A stretch of 64,000 bases of DNA from NCBI GenBank assembly GCA_019828595.1, contig JAHQRK010000034.1, forward strand, positions 1-64,000, written 5' to 3'. The notes below the pieces were generated by a model. That model was not told the DNA's origin and did not search any database. It was given only the letters and a program-made list of their open reading frames with translations. Origin of the DNA: Aphanomyces cochlioides. Its lineage: Eukaryota; Oomycota; Saprolegniomycetes; Saprolegniales; Verrucalvaceae. Shown here piece after piece: positions 11,214 through 22,346 of the stretch. The position numbers and the translations under genes are program-made. Positions within the stretch are counted from its first letter, which is position 1; each line of letters begins with the position of its first letter.

Positions 11214-11539
11214 GCATTTGTTTTCAACTGTTGTTGAAAACATTAGCACAAAGCTTCATCTTGATTTTACTAAGCATTGCACTAAGAAATTGAGGAAAAG
11301 CACAGTAGTAAACGATTCAGCGTAAAAAACTCTATATTTTGGTATAAAAATCTGAAAACGCGATTTTGGACGAAAAATCAGTGCCAGCCGCGGTCGAGCC
11401 ACCATAACTTTGGACTGCGATGACATTCACGGGCGCTGAAGGTGTCAAAATGAAGCTGAAACACTCCTGATTCCAATGCAGTATCTAACTCAAACGTTGC
11501 ACGATGGTTGATAAGCTGCTTTTTGTTTTCCGGGTCCTC

Positions 11540-12317
11540 ATATGTGCTTGTAACTTTCGAACCAGATGACAGTTTTCCATGAAATTTTTTGTGTGTTTCG
11601 AACTTTGTCAGAGGAATATAAATTCAAAAGAAACTAACTTCTTAAAGCCGATATTCTGTGAGATATGTTACAAAGAAGGTCGTTCAATTCTTTGAACCTT
11701 AATCATATACCAAAGGCTCCCACAGTTGCTTCGACTTCGTCAATTCGTTGGAGGCAAGTTCAGTTGCAAGATGAGATTTAGTTCATGCTTCTGGCGCACG
11801 CTGCAGCTCCAGGGGGTGTAGTGGTTTCAAAGAAATTTCGCCTGATCAACCGGTTCATGATTGAAGGTGATATCAAGTTTCGTCATCTATCCGGTTAAAG
11901 CTGCTTACATGTTAATAACATAGGTATGACTGTATCAAGTTTCGTAGTCTATCCGGTTCAAGCTTCTGAGGGTATAGTGATTATTCTATATATTCGATGT
12001 GAGAGGTTCATTATCAAAAATAAATCAAACCAATGACCAAAACATTTATCAAATTTAAAAGGTCATTTTTATCAAAGCATTATTTTGCTATGTTTCACCC
12101 CTTCTTTGTAACATATCTCACAGAATATCGGCTTTAAGAAGTTCGTTTCTTTTGAATTTATATTCCTCTGACAAAGTTCAAAACACACAAAAATTTTCAT
12201 GGAAAACTGTCATCGGGTTCGAAAGTTACAAGCACATATACCCTCGATGCCTTCGACGACTGTTAATAAATCGCGTGCTCACTGTTTGTTTCAAAGGTCT
12301 GAGGAACCTGGAGATAT
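11540..12317. repeat. Inverted pair of CRN upstream regions (unit 1)
   Basis: Sequence 11540-11680 (tatgtgcttgtaactttcga to caaagaagg) recurs inverted at about 12101-12242. Together with 10244-10317 it forms a second, reversed copy of the B1 upstream region, split by the TIR element. The 420 bp between holds two direct atcaagtttcgt-tctatccggtt motifs (about 11873-11900 and 11936-11963). No gene recognised. Confidence 0.7.
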
Positions 12318-12401
12318 TGTTCGTATAAGTTTTTACAGTATTCTGTTGTGCAGGTTTACTAAATTTCAAAGTGAGTTTCCAACTGATGTTCATTTCCAAA
12401 T
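12318..12401 (+). promoter_or_regulatory. CRN leader module with Inr-like element (B1)
   Basis: Conserved stretch immediately before the ATG of most CRN genes here. Its last bases, ttcatttccaaat (12389-12401), match the oomycete initiator core TCATTYYNCAWT in most positions. If it is used, the 5' leader is only about 10 bases long. Equivalent elements lie before 17254, 35081 and 39939 on the plus strand and after 16786, 21640, 39469 and 44319 on the minus strand. Confidence 0.5.
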
Positions 12402-13477
12402 ATGCTGACTTTGTTCTGTCTTGTCGTCGGGGAGAGAACACCTTTCCCTGTGCACATTGCTGCTAATGAGACTGTGGGCGATCTCAAGAAAAAGATCAAG
12501 GAAGAAAAGTCACATACAATCCATTGCGACGCCAATATGATACAGCTTTATTTGGCGGTGAAGGATAATGCATGGTTAGAATCGACGAGTCCGCTTGTTG
12601 AACGGTTGATGAAGGGCGAGACACCCGATGAAATACAGGAATACTTGGTCGAAGCAAACAAAATGAATCCGTTTTCTACACTTGCTAAGGCATTGACGTC
12701 CCCCCTGGTCAAGACCAACTTCATATCTTGGTGGTGGTCCCAGAAGAAGGCCTATTCAGCGCTGCGAATTTGCGTGTTGGCCTTGAACTTCTCAATTTAG
12801 TTCTCCCCCACGCTCTGACGGATTGTCCTACTACCATGTCTGACCGGAGTCCAAACTTCAAAGCCAATTTATGCTTGTATTATGACTGTCATCGTCGAAA
12901 GGAGACATGGATCCGATGTATCCTACTCGATATCTCGTTTCCTGCATCACTGGTGACAGCTGCGCATTTGTTCCGACGAAGTAACGAATATCTGGCGTTC
13001 CCCATGATGCAAATATCGGATATCGATGATGAACGAAATGGGTTGTTGTTGTTCCAACCATTGGAATATGCTTTCGACCATTTCCAAATCAGTTTTATTT
13101 ACAACCATCGCAACGACTGCTTTTATCTCAAGCTGTTTGACCAATCCATTCGAAACACACGTCTCGTGGATGCCATGCGCAATTCCAAACAAAAGCAAGT
13201 GCTGATGAACGCTATTTCAAGAGCCAAAAGACCTTGCAAATTTGACATCAAAACAACATTTGGTCATTTGGATGGCAAAGCACTGAAATTCAGATCTCCC
13301 GGCCGTCCTTTCAAACGGTGTTTAAACTTGCAGGCAAGATTGGCCTATGCAAAGGCGTTGAAGAAGCAAGATATTGACCCATCGTATAACTTCGACGATT
13401 TCTGGTCAGAGGGATTTTCCTTAGAGGACAAAATGACCATATTTCGCCAAAGCATAGCAAATTGTGACCAAATATGA
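12402..13477 (+). pseudogene. Crinkler B1 (unit 1, left arm), frameshifted at junction
   Basis: CRN effector gene: header with LYLAVKD and WLES motifs, then the HILVVVP junction, then a C-terminal domain of about 245 residues that I do not recognise. That domain has a conserved basic stretch (GRPFKRCLNLQARLAYAKAL) and an acidic end. The C tract at 12710-12715 has only 6 bases, so the header frame ends at 12800 and the C-terminal domain continues in another frame (12728-13477). The header has the PVHIAANETVGDL block and the HTIHCDANMIQ block. Confidence 0.82.
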
Positions 13478-13549
13478 TCGTCTACTGTAACTAATCATTT
13501 ATAGCTGGGTTTCTGCTGATAATTCATTGATTGTTTTCTTGTTGGACCT

Positions 13550-14780
13550 TCAATTCAGCTCTGAACAAGCGCAAGGAACGTGTTGAGCAAGTTTAAAACC
13601 TCGTATCGCGCTCGAGAAGGCGACCCATCGATGCTTATTACGCTTGTCATGGTAGATTGTTGGATGGAATAACGATGGAAGGAAATCCCCGTTGTGTATG
13701 GCTCGCCCTGGCTGGCAAAATATCTCGTACCCCCGTGGTGAATACAAGACGACATTGTCCAAAAATTAGCATCAATATGATGGATATTTTGGAGTAAATA
13801 CGACGGCTCGGGTGCTTTTGTTTCAAAAAGAATGAAGTGCAAATTACCATGTGACGTTTACTGTTCGCGTGGAGCCACTCGTTCCCATGGGCCAGCATTC
13901 GGCAATGCTCAGCCTAGCTGATTCGGTGGTCGACAACCCTGAAAGTGGCAAGGTAGAGAGTTCTATCCTTTTGAAGTGAATCGACTCAATTCTTAGCTGA
14001 ATGCAAGTGGAGATTGGCACAAGCCTAGGTTTTTCAAGCACGTCGAGTCCAAGTTGATTGCCTCCAAGCAGGATACGAAAGACATTCCTCTCCGCGACTA
14101 TTTCCACCGTCACTCACGGAGCATCTTTTGGGAAATTCAAGACATCATTCCCTTTGGCAACAACATTTTGTTGAGATTTTTGTTTGGCTAGATGGTTCTC
14201 CCCAAGTTGTCGTTGCTCAAGTTGACAGAAAGAGATGCAATCAAGGAATTGTACGACAACCACCACTTCGTCCAAGACATGTTGGTCCCCATCACGTCAT
14301 TGAAAGCGTCGCTCGAAGTCTTTGACCGCGATGTGAAGATTTATCCGTGGCTCTGTTTATGAAAGCTCCAGGCATGCTCATCGTTGGAATCCGGCAATGA
14401 TGTTTGTCAATAAATTGGCGCCTACGGTGTGCCACAAGTGTCGAGCTTTCATCCAGTGCACAAGGCACGCCGTGTGGAAAAAGTCGTGCGTGAACAAAAT
14501 GGTTACGACATATTTGTGTCGATCTATTCGAAGTTGACTTGTTTCCTGTAGCTTTCAGATGCTTCACGCCGATTCGAACCTGATGGAAAAAGAATTTGAA
14601 AGCATGTTTGACCATACATAGTACAACGAAATGCGCAAGATGTACGGATGCGATGGCGCATTTCCTCGCGTGTTTGGCAAGGTCTCACGCTCGGAGCGAG
14701 AACAATTTGACGCACTTCTGTCTTGTCAAACCTTTGGCATGTATATTGAACGCTTATGATTTTTTTTTTATTCGATGGAC
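13550..14780 (+). pseudogene. DHCR24: DHCR24 pseudogene in left arm (unit 1)
   Basis: Starts near the end of exon 1 (NSAL-KRKERV), continues through intron 1, exon 2 ([10 protein letters not shown] region) and the start of exon 3 ([12 protein letters not shown]). It then jumps to the end of exon 6 (ESGK), exon 7 ([20 protein letters not shown]) and exon 8. Exon 3 to exon 6 is deleted and several stops interrupt the frame. It lies tail to tail with K2. Confidence 0.85.
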
Positions 14781-15067
14781 ATGGTTTCGCCAAGGCCATG
14801 TCCATGATGACTCAACCGAGCTGAATGAAATAGCCACTATGGTCGTGGTGATTACTATTACGGCGGCTCCTAAGCGCATAGAGCATTGCGAATTTTCGTT
14901 GAAACAATTCCCTTGAAGAAATTCATTCAACTCACACTTTAGTACTCGTATATCTTCGACGTAATATTGAAATCCCCCTCGAAATGTGAAGTTGACGAAG
15001 CCATGCGAGAAGTTTAACTCTCAGTGGAATACTACAAATAAACATGAAGCAGCATAAAAATTTGAAC

Positions 15068-16786
15068 TTATTTCTTGTCCAACTTTGTCAGCAACTGATG
15101 GATCCACCACTCGTCGTGCTCAATCCGAAGAGGCTTGTTAGTCTGAGCCTCTGGCGGCCACGTAATGTCGGGATTCATGAATGGCGGGTAACAAGTGTCA
15201 CCCTCCTTTCCAGACCAGTCGAAATCAATCAACACCACACGATCCTTGGCGTAGTCCCATAAGATGTTGGCGTCACGAAGATCCCCATGAACAAGCTTGG
15301 CAGCTGCCAGTCGATTTTTCATCTCCAGCACCTGCCGACGAATGACTGTTGCATCGACTTTTGCATCGGTCAAAGCTTTCGAAATCGGTTTGAGCTTAAG
15401 TTTCTCCATCCCAACGAAAATCCACTTGCTAGGAAGGACTTCAAAGTCTAACAATCTTGGAGCAAATTCGTGACCTGCACAATACTCGTGGACTTCCCTT
15501 CCATATTGCTTTGCAAACTTGACAACAACTTCAACGTCATGGCCAGATTGGACAACCATGGCAGAAAACACATAACGTTCCAACTGTTTGCAGTACCGGA
15601 TGTTGACCTTCTCGCCGCCAATCACAGCTGAATCATGGTACGGAAATCTACTTCGATTTAAATCACGCGAAGCGACATATTGGGAACTGGTCAGGTCTCG
15701 CAACGCAGCTTTCAAAGACGCACATACACGGACTCCCGTCGTCATCAGTCCAACATTGTCGAAGAAAAGCAACGGAACACTCGTCACAAGAGGTTCGCAC
15801 AGAGCATACTCATCAGTAACGTTGACAATACCAAATACGCTCAGAAGCGGACCACAAATGTCCAACAAATAGCATGGCAAGACACGATCAACCGGCATGG
15901 GCAAATGCTTGACGTAATACGCGATATTTTGCATCGTCGGGTCGCCACCTCCATCTCCTTTTTGAACTTTGACTTCCAAGTTCAGCAATGACCTGTTGTC
16001 AAAAATAAAGGATCCGTCTGAAGTAGAATTGTCGACTTGGGCTGCAACCATGCTTGCACCACGAGGGCAATCAGAAAGCAAATAGCGTCCTAGTGTATTC
16101 AGTGCCGCCTTTGTAAGTGTTTCTTCTTTATCATGCACACCGGATACGGCATCGCAAAACTCGACGAAAAATCACAATCTGGCTTGCCAAAATGAATAGT
16201 TTTGCAATTGCTTTCAAATTTTGCAAAGGTTTCATGAAGCAGCACAAGTGGAATGAGAGATCTCTTGTCGGAAGTTGGAAGACGATGGCATTCAATAACT
16301 CCATCAAACTCTTTGAGCCGAAAAATCCAACTATTGGGTCCTTGACGCTTCGCAAATGAAGCTGGAGCTGATAATATATTCGCAAAGTCCTCGAGTTTTC
16401 GCTTCTTGCTCGGCTGATGATCTGAAGGAACTGCAACACGTTCAGGTACGACCACCAAGATATGAAGTTGGTCTTGACCAGGGGGGGGACGTCAATGCCT
16501 TAGCAAGTGTAGAAAACGGATTCATTTTGTTTGCTTTGACCAAGTATTCCTGTATTTCATCGGGTGTCTCGCCCTCCATCAACCGTTCAACAAGCGGACT
16601 CGTCGATTCTAACCATGCATTATCCTTCAACGCCAAGTAGAGCTGTAATTCTTTCGCGTCACATCTCAAAGAGTTTGAATTTTCTTCCTTGATCTTTTTC
16701 TTGAGACCTGCCACAGTCGCATTTGTAGCAACGTCCACAGAGAAAGGTGTTCCCTCCCCGACGACAAGACAGAACAAAGTCGGCAT
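15068..16786 (-). pseudogene. Kinase-type Crinkler K2 (unit 1, left arm), frame-broken
   Basis: Same architecture as K1 but with the other header type (start MPTLFCLVVGEGTPF, motif LYLALKD). The header frame (16786 to 16442) ends just after the junction because the G tract at about 16482-16489 has 8 bases. The middle domain is in another frame (16458 to 16099) and the kinase frame runs from 16138. A 6-bp insertion near 15200 adds Glu-Gly after the DFDWSGK motif, seen only in left-arm copies. Confidence 0.8.
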
Positions 16787-16842
16787 ATTTGGAAATGAAC
16801 ATCAGTTGGAATCTCACTTTGAAATTCGTTTACCATGGCAAC

Positions 16843-17198
16843 GTCCACAGAGAAAGGTGTTCCCTCCCCGACGACAAGACAGAACAAAGTCGGCATATTT
16901 GGAAATGAACATCAGTTGGAATCTCACTTTGAAATTTAATAAACCTGCACAACAGAATACTGTAAAAACTTATATGAACAATATTTCCAGGGACTTTTGC
17001 CAAAAGTGGGGACTATTTTATTGATTTTACCAAAAGTGGGACTATTATGTCAAAAGTGGGGGCTTTCACAAAAGTGGGGCTTTTTGGCCCCCTATTGGGG
17101 AATTTCCAACAGTGGGGGCCATTATTTAAATTAATGTTAAAATTAATATATAGTATGAAATTTGCATAATTAGTGTGACACGACAGTCAATGGAAGAA
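16843..17198. repeat. Palindrome spacer with extra CRN start and CAAAAGTGGG repeats (unit 1)
   Basis: The first half is a second, truncated copy of a CRN 5' end in minus orientation: leader, ATG (complement 16894-16896) and about 18 codons that run into the true K2 upstream region. The second half (about 16990-17110) holds four copies of a caaaagtggg motif with differing tails, followed by a G/C-rich inverted stretch and an AT-rich tail. No gene was recognised. Confidence 0.8.
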
Positions 17199-17253
17199 TT
17201 GCCATGGTAAACGAATTTCAAAGTGAGATTCCAACTGATGTTCATTTCCAAAT

Positions 17254-18966
17254 ATGCCGACTTTGTTCTGTCTTGTCGTCGGGGAGGGAACACCTTTCTC
17301 TGTGGACGTTGCTACAAATGCGACTGTGGCAGGTCTCAAGAAAAAGATCAAGGAAGAAAATTCAAACTCTTTGAGATGTGACGCGAAAGAATTACAGCTC
17401 TACTTGGCGTTGAAGGATAATGCGTGGTTAGAATCGACGAGTCCGCTTGTTGAACGGTTGATGGAGGGCGAGACACCCGATGAAGTACAGGAATACTTGG
17501 TCAAAGCAAACAAAATGAATCCGTTTTCTACACTTGCTAAGGCATTGACGTCCCCCCCCTGGTCAAGACCAACTTCATATCTTGGTGGTCGTACCTGAAC
17601 GTGTTGCAGTTCCTTCAGATCATCAGCCGAGCAAGAAGCGAAAACTCGAGGACTTTGCGAATATATTATCAGCTCCAGCTTCATTTGCGAAGCGTCAAGG
17701 ACCCAATAGTTGGATTTTTCGGCTCAAAGAGTTTGATGGAGTTATTGAATGCCATCGTCTTCCAACTTCCGACAAGAGATCTCTCATTCCACTTGTGCTG
17801 CTTCATGAAACCTTTGCAAAATTTGAAAGCAATTGCAAAACTATTCATTTTGGCAAGCCAGATTGTGATTTTTCGTCGAGTTTTGCGATGCCGTATCCGG
17901 TGTGCATGATAAAGAAGAAACACTTACAAAGGCGGCACTGAATACACTAGGACGCTATTTGCTTTCTGATTGCCCTCGTGGTGCAAGCATGGTTGCAGCC
18001 CAAGTCGACAATTCTACTTCAGACGGATCCTTTATTTTTGACAACAGGTTATTGCTGAACTTGGAAGTCAAAGTTCAAAAAGGAGATGGAGGTGGCGACC
18101 CGACGATGCAAAATATCGCGTATTACGTCAAGCATTTGCCCATGCCGGTTGATCGTGTCTTGCCATGCTATTTGTTGGACATTTGTGGTCCGCTTCTGAG
18201 CGTATTTGGTATTGTCAACGTTACTGATGAGTATGCTCTGTGCGAACCTCTTGTGACGAGTGTTCCGTTGCTTTTCTTCGACAATGTTGGACTGATGACG
18301 ACGGGAGTCCGTGTATGTGCGTCTTTGAAAGCTGCGTTGCGAGACCTGACCAGTTCCCAATATGTCGCTTCGCGTGATTTAAATCGAAGTAGATTTCCGT
18401 ACCATGATTCAGCTGTGATTGGCGGCGAGAAGGTCAACATCCGGTACTGCAAACAGTTGGAACGTTATGTGTTTTCTGCCATGGTTGTCCAATCTGGCCA
18501 TGACGTTGAAGTTGTTGTCAAGTTTGCAAAGCAATATGGAAGGGAAGTCCACGAGTATTGTGCAGGTCACGAATTTGCTCCAAGATTGTTAGACTTTGAA
18601 GTCCTTCCTAGCAAGTGGATTTTCGTTGGGATGGAGAAACTTAAGCTCAAACCGATTTCGAAAGCTTTGACCGATGCAAAAGTCGATGCAACAGTCATTC
18701 GTCGGCAGGTGCTGGAGATGAAAAATCGACTGGCAGCTGCCAAGCTTGTTCATGGGGATCTTCGTGACGCCAACATCTTATGGGACTACGCCAAGGATCG
18801 TGTGGTGTTGATTGATTTCGACTGGTCTGGAAAGGACACTTGTTACCCGCCATTCATGAATCCCGACATTACGTGGCCGCCAGAGGCTCAGACTAACAAG
18901 CCTCTTCGGATTGAGCACGACGAGTGGTGGATCCATCAGTTGCTGACAAAGTTGGACAAGAAATAA
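17254..18966 (+). pseudogene. Kinase-type Crinkler K3 (unit 1, right arm), frame-broken
   Basis: Mirror copy of K2. Header frame 17254-17598, 8-C tract at 17552-17559, middle domain 17582-17941, kinase-like frame 17902-18966 without the Glu-Gly insertion and with Leu instead of Ser in FDNR-LLNLE. Header and kinase are in the same frame, but the middle third is not, so the full protein is not encoded as one frame. Confidence 0.8.
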
Positions 18967-19261
18967 GTTCAAATTTTTATGCTGCTTCATGTTTATTTGT
19001 AGTATTCCACTGAGAGTTAAACTTCTCGCATGGCTTCGTCAACTTCACATTTCGAGGGGGATTTCAATATTACGTCGAAGATATACGAGTACTAAAGTGT
19101 GAGTTGAATGAATTTCTTCAAGGGAATTGTTTCAACGAAAATTCGCAATGCTCTATGCGCTTAGGAGCCGCCGTAATAGTAATCACCACGACCATAGTGG
19201 CTATTTCATTCAGCTCGGTTGAGTCATCATGGACATGGCCTTGGCGAAACCATGTCCATCG

Positions 19262-20492
19262 AATAAAAAAAGAAATCATAAGCGTTCAATATACATGCCA
19301 AAGGTTTGACAAGACAGAAGTGCGTCAAATTGTTCTCGCTCCGAGCGTGAGACCTTGCCAAACACGCGAGGAAATGCGCCATCGCATCCGTACATCTTGC
19401 GCATTTCGTTGTACTATGTATGGTCAAACATGCTTTCAAATTCTTTTTCCATCAGGTTCGAATCGGCGTGAAGCATCTGAAAGCTACAGGAAACAAGTCA
19501 ACTTCGAATAGATCGACACAAATATGTCGTAACCATTTTGTTCACGCACGACTTTTTCCACACGGCGTGCCTTGTGCACTGGATGAAAGCTCGACACTTG
19601 TGGCACACCGTAGGCGCCAATTTATTGACAAACATCATTGCCGGATTCCAACGATGAGCATGCCTGGAGCTTTCATAAACAGAGCCACGGATAAATCTTC
19701 ACATCGCGGTCAAAGACTTCGAGCGACGCTTTCAATGACGTGATGGGGACCAACATGTCTTGGACGAAGTGGTGGTTGTCGTACAATTCCTTGATTGCAT
19801 CTCTTTCTGTCAACTTGAGCAACGACAACTTGGGGAGAACCATCTAGCCAAACAAAAATCTCAACAAAATGTTGTTGCCAAAGGGAATGATGTCTTGAAT
19901 TTCCCAAAAGATGCTCCGTGAGTGACGGTGGAAATAGTCGCGGAGAGGAATGTCTTTCGTATCCTGCTTGGAGGCAATCAACTTGGACTCGACGTGCTTG
20001 AAAAACCTAGGCTTGTGCCAATCTCCACTTGCATTCAGCTAAGAATTGAGTCGATTCACTTCAAAAGGATAGAACTCTCTACCTTGCCACTTTCAGGGTT
20101 GTCGACCACCGAATCAGCTAGGCTGAGCATTGCCGAATGCTGGTCCATGGGAACGAGTGGCTCCACGCGAACAGTAAACGTCACATGGTAATTTGCACTT
20201 CATTCTTTTTGAAACAAAAGCACCCGAGCCGTCGTATTTACTCCAAAATATCCATCATATTGATGCTAATTTTTGGACAATGTCGTCTTGTATTCACCAC
20301 GGGGGTACGAGATATTTTGCCAGCCAGGGCGAGCCATACACAACGGGGATTTCCTTCCATCGTTATTCCATCCAACAATCTACCATGACAAGCGTAATAA
20401 GCATCGATGGGTCGCCTTCTCGAGCGCGATACGAGGTTTTAAACTTGCTCAACACGTTCCTTGCGCTTGTTCAGAGCTGAATTGAAGGTCCA
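19262..20492 (-). pseudogene. DHCR24: DHCR24 pseudogene in right arm (unit 1)
   Basis: Mirror copy of 13550-14780 with the same internal deletion. One visible difference is tggtccatggg where the left arm has the complement of tggcccatggg. Confidence 0.84.
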
Positions 20493-20557
20493 ACAAGAAA
20501 ACAATCAATGAATTATCAGCAGAAACCCAGCTATAAATGATTAGTTACAGTAGACGA

Positions 20558-21640
20558 TCATATTTGGTCACAATTTGCTATGCTTTGGCGAAATATGGTC
20601 ATTTTGTCCTCTAAGGAAAATCCCTCTGACCAGAAATCGTCGAAGTTATACGATGGGTCAATATCTTGCTTCTTCAACGCCTTTGCATAGGCCAATCTTG
20701 CCTGCAAGTTTAAACACCGTTTGAAAGGACGGCCGGGAGATCTGAATTTCAGTGCTTTGCCATCCAAATGACCAAATGTTGTTTTGATGTCAAATTTGCA
20801 AGGTCTTTTGGCTCTTGAAATAGCGTTCATCAGCACTTGCTTTTGTTTGGAATTGCGCATGGCATCCACGAGACGTGTGTTTCGAATGGATTGGTCAAAC
20901 AGCTTGAGATAAAAGCAGTCGTTGCGATGGTTGTAAATAAAACTGATTTGGAAATGGTCGAAAGCATATTCCAATGGTTGGAACAACAACAACCCATTTC
21001 GTTCATCATCGATATCCGATATTTGCATCATGGGGAACGCCAGATATTCGTTACTTCGTCGGAACAAATGCGCAGCTGTCACCAGTGATGCAGGAAACGA
21101 GATATCGAGTAGGATACATCGGATCCATGTCTCCTTTCGACGATGACAGTCATAATACAAGCATAAATTGGCTTTGAAGTTTGGACTCCGGTCAGACATG
21201 GTAGTAGGACAATCCGTCAGAGCGTGGGGGAGAACTAAATTGAGAAGTTCAAGGCCAACACGCAAATTCGCAGCGCTGAATGCGCCTTCTTCTGGGACCA
21301 CCACCAAGATATGAAGTTGGTGTCGACCAGGGGGAAGAGGGAGTGTCGATTCCTCATCCATTGAAGAAAATGGATCCATTTTGTTTGCTTCGACCAAGTA
21401 TTCCTGTATTTCATCGGGCGTCTCGCCCTTCATCAACTGTTGAGCAAGCGGACTCGTCGATTCTAACCACGCATTATCCTTCAACGCCAAGTAGAGCTGT
21501 AATTCTTTCGCGTCATATTTCAAAGAGTTTGTATTGCTTTCCTTGATCATGTTCTTGAGATCGCCCACAGTCTCATTAGCAGCAATGTGCACAGGGAAAG
21601 GTGTTCTCTCCCCGACGACAAGACAGAACAAAGTCAGCAT
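20558..21640 (-). CDS. Crinkler B2 (unit 1, right arm), intact
   Basis: Open CRN gene of 360 codons starting directly after the leader/Inr module. Header with LYLALKD at about residues 49-55. The linker differs from all other copies (MDPFSSMDEESTLPLPPGRHQ), replaces the C tract and is three residues longer than in B3. HILVVVP then leads into the C-terminal domain of unknown function. No classical signal peptide is visible, as is usual for CRNs, which enter host cells and act mostly in nuclei. The header combines the PVHIAANETVGDL block with the NSLKYDAKELQ block. Confidence 0.85.
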   Translation of the reverse strand: MLTLFCLVVGERTPFPVHIAANETVGDLKNMIKESNTNSLKYDAKELQLYLALKDNAWLESTSPLAQQLMKGETPDEIQEYLVEANKMDPFSSMDEESTLPLPPGRHQLHILVVVPEEGAFSAANLRVGLELLNLVLPHALTDCPTTMSDRSPNFKANLCLYYDCHRRKETWIRCILLDISFPASLVTAAHLFRRSNEYLAFPMMQISDIDDERNGLLLFQPLEYAFDHFQISFIYNHRNDCFYLKLFDQSIRNTRLVDAMRNSKQKQVLMNAISRAKRPCKFDIKTTFGHLDGKALKFRSPGRPFKRCLNLQARLAYAKALKKQDIDPSYNFDDFWSEGFSLEDKMTIFRQSIANCDQI

Positions 21641-22346
21641 ATTTGGAAATGAACATCAGTTGGAAACTCACTTTGAAATTTAGCAAACCTGCACAACAGA
21701 ATACTGTAAAAACTTATACGAACAATATCTCCAGGTTCCTCAGACCTTTGAAACAAACAGTGAGCACGCGATTTATTAACAGTCGTCGAAGGCATCGAGG
21801 GTATATGTGCTTGTAACTTTCGAACCCGATGACAGTTTTCCATGAAAATTTTTGTGTGTTTTGAACTTTGTCAGAGGAATATAAATTCAAAAGAAACGAA
21901 CTTCTTAAAGCCGATATTCTGTGAGATATGTTACAAAGAAGGGTGAAACATAGCAAAATAATGCTTTGATAAAAATGACCTTTTAAATTTGATAAATGTT
22001 TTGGTCATTGGTTTGATTTATTTTTGATAATGAACCTCTCACATCGAATATATAGAATAATCACTATACCCTCAGAAGCTTGAACCGGATAGACTACGAA
22101 ACTTGATACAGTCATACCTATGTTATTAACATGTAAGCAGCTTTAACCGGATAGATGACGAAACTTGATATCACCTTCAATCATGAACCGGTTGATCAGG
22201 CGAAATTTCTTTGAAACCACTACACCCCCTGGAGCTGCAGCGTGCGCCAGAAGCATGAACTAAATCTCATCTTGCAACTGAACTTGCCTCCAACGAATTG
22301 ACGAAGTCGAAGCAACTGTGGGAGCCTTTGGTATATGATTAAGGTG

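Larger units (their letters stand above)
10318..11539 (+). mobile_element. TIR element of 1222 bp with ATAT target duplication (unit 1)
   Basis: Starts gaggacccggaatacaaaa and ends with the inverted form (one mismatch in about 19 bases). It is flanked by ATAT at 10314-10317 and 11540-11543. The empty site (gggtatatgtgcttg) is present in the same window at about 21799-21813 and in inverted form near 12230-12244, which supports a true insertion. It carries the 189-codon frame at 10470-11039 and a degenerate tandem repeat. Confidence 0.82.
11696..16842 (+). repeat. Large palindrome, left arm (unit 1)
   Basis: The reverse complement of this arm is found at 17199-22346. Outer ends match at 11696/22346 and inner ends at 16842/17199 (ccatggtaaac and its complement). 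The arm holds CRN B1, a DHCR24 pseudogene and the kinase-type CRN K2. The arms differ in the header of the B gene and in a 6-bp insertion near the kinase C-terminus. Confidence 0.93.
17199..22346 (-). repeat. Large palindrome, right arm (unit 1)
   Basis: Inverted partner of 11696-16842, carrying K3 (+), a DHCR24 pseudogene (-) and CRN B2 (-). Both arms end outside in the same tract near tatgattaagg. Confidence 0.93.

Noticed and set aside
11388..11402. tgccagccgcggt, resembling the universal 530-loop of small-subunit rRNA
   Set aside because: Only about 13 bases match and the surrounding sequence has no rRNA similarity; it lies inside the TIR element.
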